64,000 nt of DNA from Leptidea sinapis (taxonomy: Eukaryota > Arthropoda > Insecta > Lepidoptera > Pieridae). The notes under the pieces were generated by a model. That model was not told the DNA's origin. It did no database searches and was given only the letters and a program-made list of their open reading frames with translations. Positions 45,901 through 56,909 of the stretch are shown here, piece after piece. Numbering within the stretch: position 1 is the first letter of the stretch; every line of letters begins with the position of its first letter. The stretch covers positions 13,596,001 through 13,660,000 of the forward strand of contig NC_066270.1 in the NCBI RefSeq assembly GCF_905404315.1. Direction: 5' to 3'. The position numbers were made by a program, and so were the translations under genes.

Positions 45901-48900
45901 CGGACACGACCTTCAGAAATGAAGAATGCGATTAAGAAGAGTAATTGTATTTAAATGTAATTTGTAGCAAAATTAATGGAGACGCGGAATTAGACACTCC
46001 TATTTCTAACGAATACGCTTTCAACGTAAATTACTTAGTATTGCTTTTCACAGCTCTACTCTAATTTGTATTGTTACTTGCTAGCTGAAAATCACCTAAT
46101 GTTTACTCAAGTAAAGTCAGAGAAAACTCTAAGTACAGCCTTAGGCCCGGTATCCACCAAACCGGAGAGGAGACGTGGGGAGATAAGCCACGATACAGTC
46201 AGGTTATTTCCACCAGTGCGGAGAGGAGATGTGAGCTGTGTTTATAACAACGCTTTCGGGTGTGTGAGGCGCGGGGAGAAGGCAGCGGGGAAATCTCATC
46301 TCCGCTCTGCCGCGTTGCTTGATCGTTCAACGCGGCACAAAATTCTGTGGATAAATAAGTCATCTCCTCTCCTCTCCGCTTGATCCATTTCCACCGAAGA
46401 TAAGCGGAGAGGATATTTGGAAATAACGAAATCTGATTGGTTATCAAAATACATCTCCTCTCCTCTCCTCTCCGCTTTGGTGGAGACCGGGCCTCAGAGT
46501 GCCCTGTTGAAGAGGATGACGATACATTGAGAACACACTGCTGCCTATATAATATTTCCACAAGTTATGTTATACATAGTATAGTCCCACTTACCTTCAG
46601 AACAATCACTGCCTGTTTTGCCATTGGGACATATCGGAACACAGGACACATCCTTCATTTTGTACCCTCGACAACAAACCGCCACTTCTGCAGTGCGCTC
46701 TTCAGTCTAAGAATTTGAATATAAAATATTTAAACGTGAATTTAAAATATTATTTTGTCAATTTTAAAAATATAGCACTAATATAAGAGGCCCGAACCGA
46801 TATTAACAACGATAACAATGAAATAAATCTCTCTCAATATCAAGCAAAATCTAGAAAAAAAATGGATTTTCGCTAGTCCTTTTTTTGGTAAAGTTTATTT
46901 TGAAAAGAAATTATAATTTTATGGTATGCTTAAAAAAAATAATTAGTTTATCTTGTAAGTTCTCACAGACAATATCAAAGAAAACGAAACTTTTGAGGTA
47001 ATTAATACTTAAATAAAATTACATTAATAACTTAATGTTATTAAATTTTTATATAAACAATAACGTTATATTTTACAAACGATATCGTTATTTGCGTATT
47101 TTTTCATTTTCATTTTCATTAACAGTTGTATATGCCCCAGGTAAAACTGTTTTAAACATAAATTGCGTAACATCTTCGTATATGAATTCCAGATATATTT
47201 TAAAACAACAAATACTTATTTCAAGAACGTGAACAATAACTTAATATCATTATTAATTGAGTAAAGGTACCTCTAGTAGAAGAACCAAAGTAACCGACAT
47301 AGCCTAAATCATTGCGAAACTGAAGTGGTGTGGGCAGGGCACATAGTTCGACGGTAGTAAAGTCCTCGAAGGCGACCACGTACCGGAAGACGCAGTGTTG
47401 GTAGGACCAAGGTTCCCCACAAGATGGACCGACGATCTGGTCAAAATCGCCGGAATACGTTGGATGAGGGCAGCGCAGGACCGATCGTCGTGGAAATCTT
47501 TGGGAGACGCCTTTGTCCAGCAGGGGACGTCTATCGGCTGATGATGATGAAAGTTACCTCTAGCCTCGTAAGGTCTCTCATTTCAGTCTTCCATCTTGAA
47601 CACCTCGGCGGCATGGAGAAGCACCATTCATAAGTCCTGACAGACATGGGAGCGCGGTATTTGATACGCTTTGTTATATTGTATCTAAAAATTAGAATTA
47701 GACAATCGTTTAGTAATTTAAAATTAGAAAAGATTAGTGCGACTTATTGAGAAGAAAATGCAGAAGGAATTAAGTCATATAAAAATCTCTCAGAATGTCA
47801 AGAAGTCACGTCTGTATGTTGATAGTACTACACAGCCACAATATCTCTGGTCGTTGGAACCTGAAGCCCCCTCCCGTTCCCCTTTCACCCCCTTGCATTC
47901 GTCCTGTTGCGTCAGTACGGTTTACAGTTTCATTATCGTTAGGTACATGTCGTGATATTTTCGTGCTATCATTACTTTGTTTTACAAAGTTTTCATTGTT
48001 ACGATTTGACTTTTGTTGTTAATAGTTCTGTAATTTCTGTTGTTCTGTGTCGCTATAAGAGAACTGCCATAAAAATAAATACTTTTTTTTACTTAACCCA
48101 GATTTCATTGACTTTTCATCATTATAATAAATCAGCATCACAATACAACACCTTTAAATCAATCTCTAATACTGAAAAAATAAATCATAGTTTATTTATG
48201 ATTAATAATATCATACTGATGCTTGTTTTGCACACCGTAACAAAGCGATGATGTGACGTCATTGACGGAAGGTCCAGAGATAATGTAACCTATAATATAT
48301 TAATGTTGGACTATAGGAGTTATGTCGAGTCCATAAAGCAAATTAATACACTCTGCAATCAAATCACTGTAGTAACAATGATTTGCTTGAAAATATCGTT
48401 AAGTATAACGATATTTTCGTCGTTTTCATCGTGAAAATATTCGTGTGTTAAGTAAACGTTAATGTTTGCTGTAGGTTTCATTCTTTTTTTGTTCTGTTTA
48501 TGGTGCCCAGTTCAAATACCCTTTTGTTTACATATAGTTTTTCTATGAATTTCAATGCAAAATTTTAAATTCAAATAATCTTAATGGACTTCCTACAATA
48601 TTATTTACCTTTGCATATAGCAAGGGAAAAAAATTGTTTTTTTTTTACATTTTATGTCGAGCGGTGTGAAAAAAGGCTAGCTCAGGCTAGCGAAACTCTC
48701 AGAAAAATGCGATTCACTCGATTGTATGAAACAGCAAACAGAAGCAGTCATTGATAGATTGACAGATGACGGCTATAGTCTTGTAAAAACGGAGATAGCT
48801 GAAATCCACTACGTTTTAAGCAACTTTTCGCTTTCAAATTTAGCCGGATTATACTTTGTCGCCAATCGCCATAAAACTGTAATTACTATTTCAAACTTAT

Positions 48901-50868
48901 GTCAAATCACTGCATGTTTCATACTAAACAAAATTTCAATTTTTACTGAGGCAGCCCCGCCTGAGTACGTATTATTTATATCCTCTTTGGACTAGCTGTA
49001 GATAGAGGCTTGTTGGTTCCTACGCTTACATTTCATAGTAAATGCTGGGTGTAGCAGATGAAGAATCAAATCAAAATAATTATGGTTATATCGAGAGATA
49101 TTTGTAGTATGTTGGTAATTAGAGAGACTGATTGGAAACAGTGAAATCAAAGAGCAATGTAACATGCCGTGACAGTTTTGTGACGGAAATTTTGCTTTAG
49201 TCATCTAGAGAGGTGAAAGTCGATAGACTGAATAAGGAACCACGGAGAAATCATTTTCAATGTAAAAAAGATCAGATGAGTGATGTACTGAAAAGGTGCC
49301 GGTTTGGGAGTATCAAGGAGACAGCACGAACTAACTGATTGATGCTTTTGAAGAGGGCAGTGTGTCTGGATCAAGCTTACGACCAATGAAAGTCATTAAG
49401 AACCCAACCCTTTTGTGGACCCGGTTAATCTCTTATCTGCAATGCTCTAAGGAATCTAGAATTGCTGGAAGCAGTCAGTCACTGGTCCTCGCTACCAGGC
49501 CATCGGCAGGCTAAGCTGCTCCTAGGCAACTATCAACGTAAGCGTGTCAAACAAGGCATAAGCTTGGACTGCAGACTACTGAGTGCCCTCACGGGGTTCC
49601 TCTCAGGCCACTGCAAGCTGAACAGGCACCTAGCCAGATTAGGTCTCTCTCTCTTCTGGTTGTAGTTGCGAAGCCGCTGAAGACCCCATACACATTCTTC
49701 TGGAATGCGAGGCCATTGCCAGAATCAGGTTGGAGCTGGGTCTTAAAACACCCTGACTCAAAGCAGAGGACGTGCCCTGCCAGGAGTCTCTGAGGATCAT
49801 ACGATTCTATGGTCTAGAGAATACAGTTAAAATCCTGGCACACGTTCCTTTACATGACGAATTTCGTGAAGGATTGCCTTCAACTGCCGTCAACGAAAAT
49901 AATGCGGCTACTGTTAAGCGGGTAATTGAAGAAACCCCGCGGATTACGTATCAGACAATTCGAGGACTATTGGGGATTGGTATGAGCCAAATTCAGTAAA
50001 TTTTACACGAAGAAATGAAAGTTCGGAAACTTTGTTGTCAGCAAGAGCAAAAGCGGGCCCGCGTAGAATGGTGCTCACAGATGCTAATGAAGTACGACCA
50101 CGGACATTCTAATGCTGTTTCTGACATTGTCACAGGAGACGAAAAGACGAAACGTGGATTTATTGTTTTGAACCCGAAAAAAACAGCAAGCTTGTGAATT
50201 ATCATCGGTATTCTGTTGTATTATAACGAAAAATGTCAAATTAAATCGAATCACGCGAGCCGCACTACTTATATTTAAGAAGATTTTTCTTTCGTTGTAT
50301 TTACGAAGTTTTATTCGCTATTCTGAATTAATTTATCATTCGAACTGTAGGCGTAGAAAAAGCGACAAGGATAAAATGAATGAATTTTACCAGTGGCTTT
50401 GCACAGGCCGGCAGCCGGCTAGATTATGTGTACCACAACGGCGCCAATTTCTGCCGTGAAGCAGTAATGTGTAAATATTACTGTGTTTCGGTCTGAAGGC
50501 CGCCGTAGCTAGTGAATTTATTGTGCAAATGAGACTTAACATCTTGTGTCTCAATTTGACGAGCGCAATTGTAGTGCCACTCAGAATTTTTGGGTTTTTC
50601 AAGAATCCTGAGCGGCAACGCATTGTAATGGGTAGGGCGTTTCAATTACCATCAGCTGAACGTCCTGCTCGTCTCGTCCCTTATTTTCATAGGCTTTGAG
50701 AGTGTTTAAATGTGTGATATATGTAATAATTACTTACTTTTGTTGTACCATGCACACATTTGGTCCGTTCAAACTGGTAACTTGTAGAATTGAATGTGCG
50801 AGTACTGTCATCACACAGAGTATAAAATTGGACGTTAGCCATTGTTTTACGACTAACATTTTGTACAT
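39609..50868 (-). CDS. nimA: Nimrod-A-type EMI/EGF transmembrane receptor, seven exons
   Basis: Single-pass membrane protein of the Nimrod/Draper group, expected on haemocytes as a receptor in phagocytosis. Exons 50738-50868, 47558-47684, 46595-46706, 45312-45429, 43456-45092, 41682-41804 and 39609-39901 all join in phase to about 846 residues. Order: signal peptide (about 1-32), EMI domain (GPNVC, WCFSMPPRCSRW, VCCRGYKMKD; 34-108), a NIM/EGF region (CPPNKWGPNC, CECLEGWQGESC; to 164), a Thr/Ser-rich, mucin-like stretch with more than ten N-glycosylation sequons (about 168-635), a membrane span SVVSIAGGIMMLVITVAVII (about 639-665), then a 180-residue tail with PPPPY, YDHL, YTIEAL and YAEI. The mucin-like exon is much longer than I would expect for NimA. 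A tRNA gene and several transposons lie in its introns. Confidence 0.88.
40258..40556 (-). repeat. GACCCGGCAAACG-family repeat (reverse)
   Basis: Ends ACGTTTGCCGGGTCAGCTAG and begins TATACTAATATTATAAAGCT; lies in the last nimA intron. Confidence 0.65.
40997..41500 (+). mobile_element. Truncated copy of the mariner-like element
   Basis: Nearly identical to 36995-37490 (left arm and transposase C-terminus) and ends at CAGCGGACTCATTAAAAG, so the right arm is missing. The high identity suggests recent activity or a duplication. It lies in the last nimA intron. Confidence 0.8.
41682..41804 (-). CDS. nimA: nimA exon 6 (tail)
   Basis: PPNTDRCHYQPISTLDRNLK, QFMRPVVVQNISPIMLENFR. Acceptor tttttcag, donor gtaatt. 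Phase matches both neighbours. Confidence 0.78.
41828..41901 (-). tRNA. trnI: tRNA-Ile (anticodon AAU), intronic
   Basis: 74 nt, a full cloverleaf: GGCCCAT/ATGGGCC acceptor stem, D-arm GCTC...GAGC, anticodon arm TCGTG-CTAATAA-CGCGA, T-arm GCGGG-TTCGATC-CCCTC, discriminator A. The T-stem has one C-U mismatch. A run of Ts follows after a few bases and could stop Pol III. It lies in a nimA intron on the same strand, 23 bases before exon 6. Confidence 0.88.
41943..41998. repeat. Perfect 20-bp inverted repeat upstream of the tRNA
   Basis: ATTAAGTTCTTCGAGTTTAT at 41943-41962 is the exact reverse complement of 41979-41998, around a 16-base AT loop, 42 bases 5' of the tRNA gene. Confidence 0.85.
42014..42264. 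mobile_element. 251-bp MITE with ~36-bp inverted repeats
   Basis: Left TAACGGCCTTACAAATAAAC; right, in reverse, TAACGGCCCTACAAATTGAA; both continue into ATAAAGTTATAAC. It lies in nimA intron 5. Confidence 0.75.
42270..43455. other. nimA intron 5, rest
   Basis: AT-rich with no further gene or named repeat. Confidence 0.4.
43456..45092 (-). CDS. nimA: nimA exon 5 (mucin-like stalk and membrane span)
   Basis: 545 full codons. Thr/Ser-rich (LTTTKSTTLTLSPSPK, TTDLGMTTTIKSITIPST) with many NxS/T sites, then the membrane span, the stop-transfer RCRKFRYDDLRK and PPPPY near the end. Donor gtatct. Confidence 0.85.
45312..45429 (-). CDS. nimA: nimA exon 4 (EGF/NIM)
   Basis: CPPNKWGPNCVNECVKCLKG, FCSPLTGECECLEGWQGE. 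I chose donor gtgggt after GAGAG because it alone keeps the frame and restores the EGF pattern CxCxxGWxGxxC; the nearer gtgaga donor gives a stop. Confidence 0.8.
45690..45922 (+). mobile_element. LINE-like ORF C-terminus
   Basis: GKVEDKGPRGRSPSCWLDQI, MAEDRKEWKSLVTNVT matches the end of reverse-transcriptase ORFs of the R/GRPPTRWxDDI type. In nimA intron 3. Confidence 0.65.
46143..46494. mobile_element. MITE with 29-bp inverted repeats (Harbinger-like)
   Basis: Left GGCCCGGTATCCACCAAACC; right, in reverse, GGCCCGGTCTCCACCAAAGC, both going on into GGAGAGGAG. Flanks are TTA and TCA, an imperfect TWA duplication. Purine-rich GGAGAGGAG tracts recur inside. Placed in nimA intron 2, about 100 bases from exon 3. 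Confidence 0.75.
46595..46706 (-). CDS. nimA: nimA exon 3 (EMI end)
   Basis: TEERTAEVAVCCRGYKMKDV, SCVPICPNGKTGSDCSE. Acceptor ttcttag, donor gtaagt. Confidence 0.88.
47275..47550 (+). mobile_element. LINE family B 3' end beside the nimA exon 2 donor
   Basis: KVLEGDHVPEDAV-like and PTRWTDDLVKIAGIRW frames; terminal GGCTGATGATGATGA at 47537-47551. Exon 2 ends at 47558. Confidence 0.75.
47558..47684 (-). CDS. nimA: nimA exon 2 (EMI core)
   Basis: YNITKRIKYRAPMSVRTYEW, CFSMPPRCSRWKTEMR. Acceptor tttttag, donor gtaact. A LINE 3' tail begins about 7 bases beyond the donor. Confidence 0.88.
48389..48418. repeat. 13-bp perfect hairpin
   Basis: GAAAATATCGTTA - AGTA - TAACGATATTTTC in nimA intron 1. 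Confidence 0.7.
48660..49005 (+). repeat. Unclassified dispersed repeat, copy 2
   Basis: Matches 10925-11275 (see that entry); nimA intron 1. Confidence 0.6.
49440..49800 (+). mobile_element. Decayed LINE family E fragment
   Basis: Frameshifted pieces of an RNase H-type C-terminus: SLPGHRQAKLLLG, LTGFLSGHCKLNRHLARLGL and a CEAAEDPIHILLECEA-like zinc motif near 49675-49720. Confidence 0.6.
49850..50190 (+). pseudogene. Mariner transposase relic
   Basis: LPSTAVNENNAATVKRVIEE and TYQTIRGLLGIGMSQIQ (helix-turn-helix end), then after frame breaks QEQKRARVEWCSQMLMKYDH and DIVTGDEK around the first catalytic Asp. The remaining DDE part is missing. Dead copy in nimA intron 1. Confidence 0.8.
50387..50700 (-). 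repeat. Dispersed repeat family R2
   Basis: Reverse copy ending about 40 bases from the nimA exon 1 donor. Confidence 0.7.
50738..50868 (-). CDS. nimA: nimA exon 1 (signal peptide, start of EMI)
   Basis: ATG at 50868-50866 (MYKMLVVKQW); a second Met at 50859 could also start. Hydrophobic FILCVMTVLAHSILQV, then the EMI opening LNGPNVCMVQQ. Donor gtaagt. Confidence 0.85.
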
Positions 50869-51102
50869 TATTAACTCCAAGCCATCTTTAAATTATTATA
50901 TTCTGCATTCCATCTGAAAAATTTAAAGAATTTTATTTTGTTATTCTATTGCATCGGACACTAGCAGCTACTAGGCAGTGCGTACCTGATGAACCTAAAT
51001 AAATATAGCACTAGTGTTAAAGTTAATTTAGTACCTATGGTAGTCATTCCACAGATTGCATATACGAAGCAAGCAGCGTTTCATAAAACTTTAATAATAA
51101 TC

Positions 51103-51470
51103 TTAATATATATAAATTACGTGACACGTTGTTTGTCCCCGATGGACTCCTAAACTAATGAACGGATTTAAATGGGATTTACTTCATGGAGTGCAGTAAG
51201 TCCAACTTGAGAGATAGGATAGTTTTTATTTCGATTTGGGACTAATAATTATTTTTATTTCCAATATTTATTTTGTATGGACATATTTTCTATGAGAAAA
51301 TGTATTGACGCACGGTGTGACAGTTCTGCCGTGAAGCAATTTCATTATAACAACAGGGACAATATTTTACGAAATAATGCTTGATGTTATGAAATATTAT
51401 TGACAAATTCATAAAAAAACAGTATTTTATTTATTATGTACAGAACAACGTTTGTCGAGTCAGCTAGTAA
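51103..51470 (-). repeat. GACCCGGCAAACG-family repeat, divergent
   Basis: Carries ACGTTGTTTGTCCCCGATGG and ends ACGTTTGTCGAGTCAGCTAG; upstream of nimA exon 1. Confidence 0.5.
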
Positions 51471-51734
51471 TAATATAATATAATAGATGCCCGAAAGGGT
51501 TTGATGAAAGTTTTAGTAACCCACAAAATTTGTTGTTTTTCTATTTTTGTGTGAAAGTCCTACGGAACCGTAAAAATTGAAAAATGAAAGTATTACAATT
51601 AAACAATAAAGAATAGGAGTAAAAATTTATTAGTTGATGGAAACCAAAGTGTTTAATAAGCTTTTTTATACATTTGACAGTCAGCAAATATATATTAGTA
51701 TGGTTTATTTACCGTTTGGATTATAATATTATTT

Positions 51735-53635
51735 TTATTTAATGAAAATAAGGGACGACACGAGCAGGACGTTCAGCTGATGGTAATTGATACGCCCTGC
51801 CCATTACAATGCACTGCCGCCCAGGATTTTTGAAAAACCCCAAAAATTCTGAGTGGCAATACAATTGCGCTCGTCACCTTGAGACATAAGATGTTAAGTC
51901 TCATCTGCCCTGTAATTTCATTAGTTACGGCGCCCTTCAGACCGAAACATATTAATGTTTAGACATTACTGCTTCACAGCAGAAATAGGCGCCGTTGTGG
52001 TACCCATAATCTAGCCGGCATCCTGTACAAGGGATTCTCCTACTCGTAAAATGACTACAAACATTGCAAAGTAGAGCGTGCAGTCCATACAAGAGATCGT
52101 AATATTGTGAGCTACAAATTAAACTCAATTTTACTATAGCTGTTGTACAAGATTATTAAAACAGCAGTTATGCAAGCTGGCTTCAATATTAGAGAAGGCC
52201 GCTATCGCACGACAGTTAGGCGACAATTAATTCATATGTCCTCTTTACAGTCCCCATCCTGTTTAGTTAGTTGACCTCTACTGTAGGTACCAGTTCATAG
52301 ATAATCGCACATAATATGACACAATTATTTTACAACATCGTATCGCATACTCTTTTGATTACATAGTTTTATTATTATTTTATCTAAGACTAGCTTAAAT
52401 TAATATCACGCGCGGATTCCTTCTTTTTTTACTCGTCCGTGTGTTCGGTGTGTTTTTTTATTTTTTACTTTTTAGTGTAATTAATTAGGTAAACTATAAG
52501 ATTTCGTTGTACTTTATCGTCATCCTCGCTGACCCAGCAAACGTTGTAAATAAAGTAATAAAAAAAAAAAATTAAAATTTTTAGGGTATAAAAATAGATG
52601 ACGGCCGATTCTCAGACCTACTAAATATATCGTTAATAAAATATATTGTACTACAATAATCATTATATTCGATTACCATCTGGCAACTCTATTGCGTATC
52701 TGTAATCAGTAAAATAAAAATAAAAAAATTGTCCAAAAATTAAAAAAAAACAAAGGTTAAGGGTGAACAACCCTTATAACTTAGGGGTTTGAAAAATAGA
52801 TAATAACCGATTCTCAGACCTACTGAATATGCATATAAAATTTGGTAAAAATCAGTAAAGCCGTTTCGGAGGAGTAAGGTAACTAACATTGTGACACGAG
52901 AATTTTATGTATAAGATAATTATAAAGGAATGTTGATAATCAGCACGTCACTGTCTCTGTCTAGCCAATTTTGGTAAAAATTTGTTGGTGTAGCTTTAGA
53001 TGTTTGTTCTAAAAAATTCTGAGCGGCAATACAATTATTGCGCTCGTCACCTTGAGCCATAAGATGTTAAGTGTCATCTGCTCAGTAATTTCACTAGCTC
53101 CGAGGTCCTTAAGACCGAAACACAATAATATTTAGACATTAATGCTTCACGGCAGAAATAGGCATCGTTGTGGTACCTTTCTAAAGTCTCCTACCATTCT
53201 AAAGGAATCAATTTTTAGGAAAATAAATGCCTTTTATTTATGTATAATTAGCTGGTCACTGGTGCGCTTCGATTCACCTAAACTTTAACGGTTTTATTAC
53301 AAAAAAAAATATTTTATCATCTTTTTTTATTGAAAATAAAGGACGAGACGAGCAGGATGTTCAGTTGATGGTAATTGATACACCCTGCCCATTACAATGC
53401 AGTGCCGCTCAGGTTTCTTGAAAAACACAATAATTCTGAGCGGCAATACAATTGCGCTCGTCACCTTGATACATAAGATGTTATGTCGCATGTAGCCAGG
53501 AATTTCACTAGCTACGGTACCCTTCAGACCGAAACACAATAATGTTTACACATAACTGCTTCACGGCAGATAAAGGCGCCGTTGTGGTACCCATAATCTA
53601 GCCGGCATCCGGTGCAAAGAAGCCTCCCACTCTAT
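51735..53635 (+). repeat. Cluster of three R2 copies and one GACCCGGCAAACG-type repeat
   Basis: R2 copies at 51735-52040, 53005-53185 (partial) and 53330-53635, all forward. Between them 52525-52920 begins CGCTGACCCAGCAAACGTTG. No gene seen. Confidence 0.65.
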
Positions 53636-53839
53636 GATAATAATCCACAACCCTGCATGATCTACGTATCACTCGTTGCAAATACTTAGAATAGTCAAGT
53701 AAGAACTGCGTCATTATTCGGTACCTACCTGCATATTAAAATAACAATAAAAATAAAATAAAATAGTACAATAAAAAAATAAAAATATAACAAATATTAG
53801 TTAGCTCAAGAAAGAATCGTCAGGTTTCGTGATGGACTG

Positions 53840-54175
53840 CAAAGGAGGAGCTTTTTAAACTGATTCCTGCCGCGGAATTCCACCTTCACACGACACGCCA
53901 CAAATTAGGATATCATCCCCACCATCTGGATGTGTGGCGGTCCTCCACAGTGCAATTTTCAAGGAGCTTTCTTCCACGTACTACAAAGCTGTGGAATGAG
54001 CTTCCTTGTGCGGTGTTTCGATACGACATGGCTACCTTCAAAAAAAGTGCGTACACCCTCCTTAAAGGCCGGCAACGCTCCTGTGATTCCTCTGGTGTTG
54101 CAAGAGATTGTGGGCGGCGGTGATCACTTAACACCAGGTGACCCGTAAGCTCGTTTGTCCTCCTATTCCATAAAA
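53840..54175 (+). mobile_element. LINE family A 3' fragment
   Basis: CTTTTTAAACTGATTCCTGC through HPHHLDVWRSSTVQFSRSFL to the CACCAGGTGACCCGTAAGCT tail. Confidence 0.75.
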
Positions 54176-54282
54176 AAAATCTTAGAAAAATCACCGAAAA
54201 TATGAATAACACTACACTAGATACAATGTTCTTATTTTTATATAATAAATAATCTTCTGGACTCCCCAATATTACTTGCCGT

Positions 54283-54590
54283 TCCCAATATACTTTCTAC
54301 AGATAGAGATTAATTACTACCTTCAACTACCAGTAATTAGGTGGCAATAATCTGAAGCTGTCCCAATATACCCGATAAGACATTCTTAAAGCCTTTTATT
54401 GGGACGCGTGAATTGCAATTTCCATACAAACGTCTATCGCTGGTAAGCTATACGTTGTCCCATTGACAGACAGCGTGTACGGATAAGGTGAGTTACCGTC
54501 GATAAGTTTATAGGAAACGTCAACGTAATTACGATGTTTATCTCAAGTAGGAGATAGACTGATTATTGGGAAATAATCGGCCGTAAACGA
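54283..54590 (+). mobile_element. MITE of the CGGCCGTTCCC family
   Basis: Full-length but with eroded ends (TTGCCGTTCCCAATATACTT ... TAATCGGCCGTAAA). Its internal CCCGATAAGACATTC shows the empty site used by the nested insertion at 27437. Confidence 0.7.
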
Positions 54591-54752
54591 ACGAGAAATG
54601 CGCATCTTTTTTCATTATCATTTTACACTACGAACTATGGTAAAAATTCTCCCAATAATAGAATTTGTAAGAATTACAACGAAGTTTTTTCCAATGTCGA
54701 CATTCATAATCGTAGTAAAAATATCTTCAAAAAATAAATTATTAAAGTATTA

Positions 54753-55357
54753 AGGCGCAATTCCACTGAGGCAACACTGAACGACAAGTCGCTTGATAAT
54801 TGTTCCCTAGTGTTGCCTATTGTAGGCGTTCGACTTTGTGGCAGAAAATTCGAATGATGTCGCATGCGGAATTTGTTGCCCCCTGTCGCATGAGCGTTGT
54901 CGGACTTGAGTGAAGCATGCGTCTAAAGCAATTCTATTCAGGCAACTTCAGTTTAGTACATCATGTCACTACAAACAGTCGCGGCAGCTGCTTATTTGGT
55001 TATCGCTTATAATCGCAAAAGGAAAAGGAAAACGCCACGATATTGGAGAAGAGAGCTATATGTCGATGGTCAAGAAATTCAGTTTCAAGCTACGGTTTTA
55101 TCATTCGACCACTCCATGTCGCCTTCTTCAAGCCGCATGGATCCGTTGACTGTTGGATAGACGGCGACACTGTTCGACACGTCCAATCGTGTCGAAAGAC
55201 GACGCAATCTACAGGCAACAACGGTCAACTCGTAGCATGTGGCAAGGAGACATATTTTTTGTCGCTTAGTGTTCCTTCTATAGAAAGACCGAATGTAGCA
55301 TGCGTCAATGCCGTATGCTACATGTTGCCTAAATGTTGCCTCAGTGGAATTGCGCCT
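54753..55357 (+). mobile_element. PIF/Harbinger-type element, 605 bp
   Basis: Terminal repeats AGGCGCAATTCCACTGAGGC and its reverse at 55338-55357, flanked by TTA at 54750-54752 and 55358-55360. Plus-strand ORF from 54963 (MSLQTVAAAAYLVI, RKRKTPRYWRRELYVDG) resembles the N-terminus of a Harbinger transposase; the catalytic region is absent. Confidence 0.82.
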
Positions 55358-55423
55358 TTAATGAATACAGTAGATATAAAAAATGTTACTGGAGCAATAT
55401 AAAACGAACAAATATATAAACAG

Positions 55424-55520
55424 TCTCGTGCCAGATTTTGGCGAGTCAACACGTCTTGAGGATGCCTCGTGTAGAGGCGAAACACTTCCGATTTCCGCAA
55501 ATTACCGCCTACTTTAATAT
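55424..55520 (+). mobile_element. Penelope-like fragment, defective hammerhead
   Basis: GTGCCAGATTTTGGCGAGTC, TTGAGGATGCCTCGTGTAGA, GGCGAAACAC. The core C is changed (TTGAGGA) and stem III is truncated. Confidence 0.55.
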
Positions 55521-55524
55521 TTTT

Positions 55525-56310
55525 TTTTATTTATATTATATTAAAGTAATTTAAGTTGAAAATTCCTTAGTTTATTTTTTTTTATATAGAGAGACTTGTA
55601 ATTGGCTGTCATATGTACACTAATTTTTAAGACTCATTTGTAATATTTATGCTGTTGGTATTTTCAATAAAAAAAAAATAGTAATTAATAATGGTAATAC
55701 TGCAATTACTTTGTCACGAATTAAAGTCTTAAGTACCCTAAATTGCCTCTTCAGCCATTTTTTATTCCAACAAAAAACACATACATTTCAAAAAAATATA
55801 TATTTTTTTATATTTAGCAACTGTAAATTTTATATTTTTTGTTGAATTTGGTTCATTGTAAAATAAATATTTTTTTACGCTATATTTTTTTTCTATAACC
55901 ACAAATGGTCGGTCCTCTTTGACCCAACTTTACAAAAACTTTAAATCATAACCACAGATCAATAAATTTATAAATCTAAGTTCATAACAACGCCATGAAA
56001 TAATCACAATCTTGTGAAAATAGTTCCTAAAAAGCCGTAAATTATATTTTGGTACCGCCAAACGACTATTATAGATTCCAGAGACCCCAAGCAGGATGTA
56101 TCTAACGAGATCCCGTCGCGTCGACGACCTCTTCCCTATTGTCCCCTCTCTCTGTAAAACCTACTCATAAAATTATTTGCACGCTTGGGGTGTGCGTCCA
56201 TACATTGAAAAAACATAAAAAAATACATTGAGAACTTTCTTTAGGGGTCCGTACGCAGTATAAAGAACCTATGTAATACTTTATAACACTAAATTATACA
56301 TTATTATATT
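55525..56310. other. No gene seen
   Basis: AT-rich, poly-T tracts near 55800-55890; nothing recognised. Confidence 0.35.
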
Positions 56311-56312
56311 AC

Positions 56313-56905
56313 AACTAGCAGACCCGGCAAACGTTGTTTTGTTTTCATATAAATTATATTAAGAGTTAGACCGTTTCTTGGACATTGCAACATTTCTTTA
56401 TTTTTCTAAAATCAAAGAATTTTTTCTAAAATTAGTTAATCCTTATTACATCAGCTACCTGCCAATAAAAGTCTCGTTAAAATCGGTCCAGCCATTTTGG
56501 TGTATGTAACGTATATATATATTCATAAAGAACGGTTATTTCAATATTACAAACAGACACTCCAATTTTATTTACATGTATAGATTAAATGACATAGATA
56601 CTATAGTTATTTTATGGTGTTATGTCCTGTGGTAAGTATGTTATTATGAGGCAATGCAGCCGGTATTAATACCGTCTTTGTGCTACAGACGAGGGCTATT
56701 CGCGCTATTAATAATCTAGGGCCTAAAAATCATCAACAGCCATTCCTAATATTCAGTCTATCTGGCCTACTTGAGATAAAAATCGTAACTATTGTTAACT
56801 TTTCTGTCCCAATAAACTTATCGACGGTAACTCACCTTATCCGTACACGCTGTCTGTCAATGGGACAACGTATAGCTTACCAGCGTTAGAAGTTTGTATG
56901 GAAAT
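56313..56905. repeat. Three adjacent repeat fragments
   Basis: 56313-56585 is a GACCCGGCAAACG-family copy. 56640-56730 is a LINE scrap like 35370-35440. 56737-56905 is a half MITE of the CGGCCGTTCCC family. Confidence 0.6.
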
Positions 56906-56909
56906 TGAA

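Noticed and set aside
54963..55160. Separate small gene
   Set aside because: It lies wholly between the terminal repeats of a Harbinger-like element and reads as a transposase remnant.
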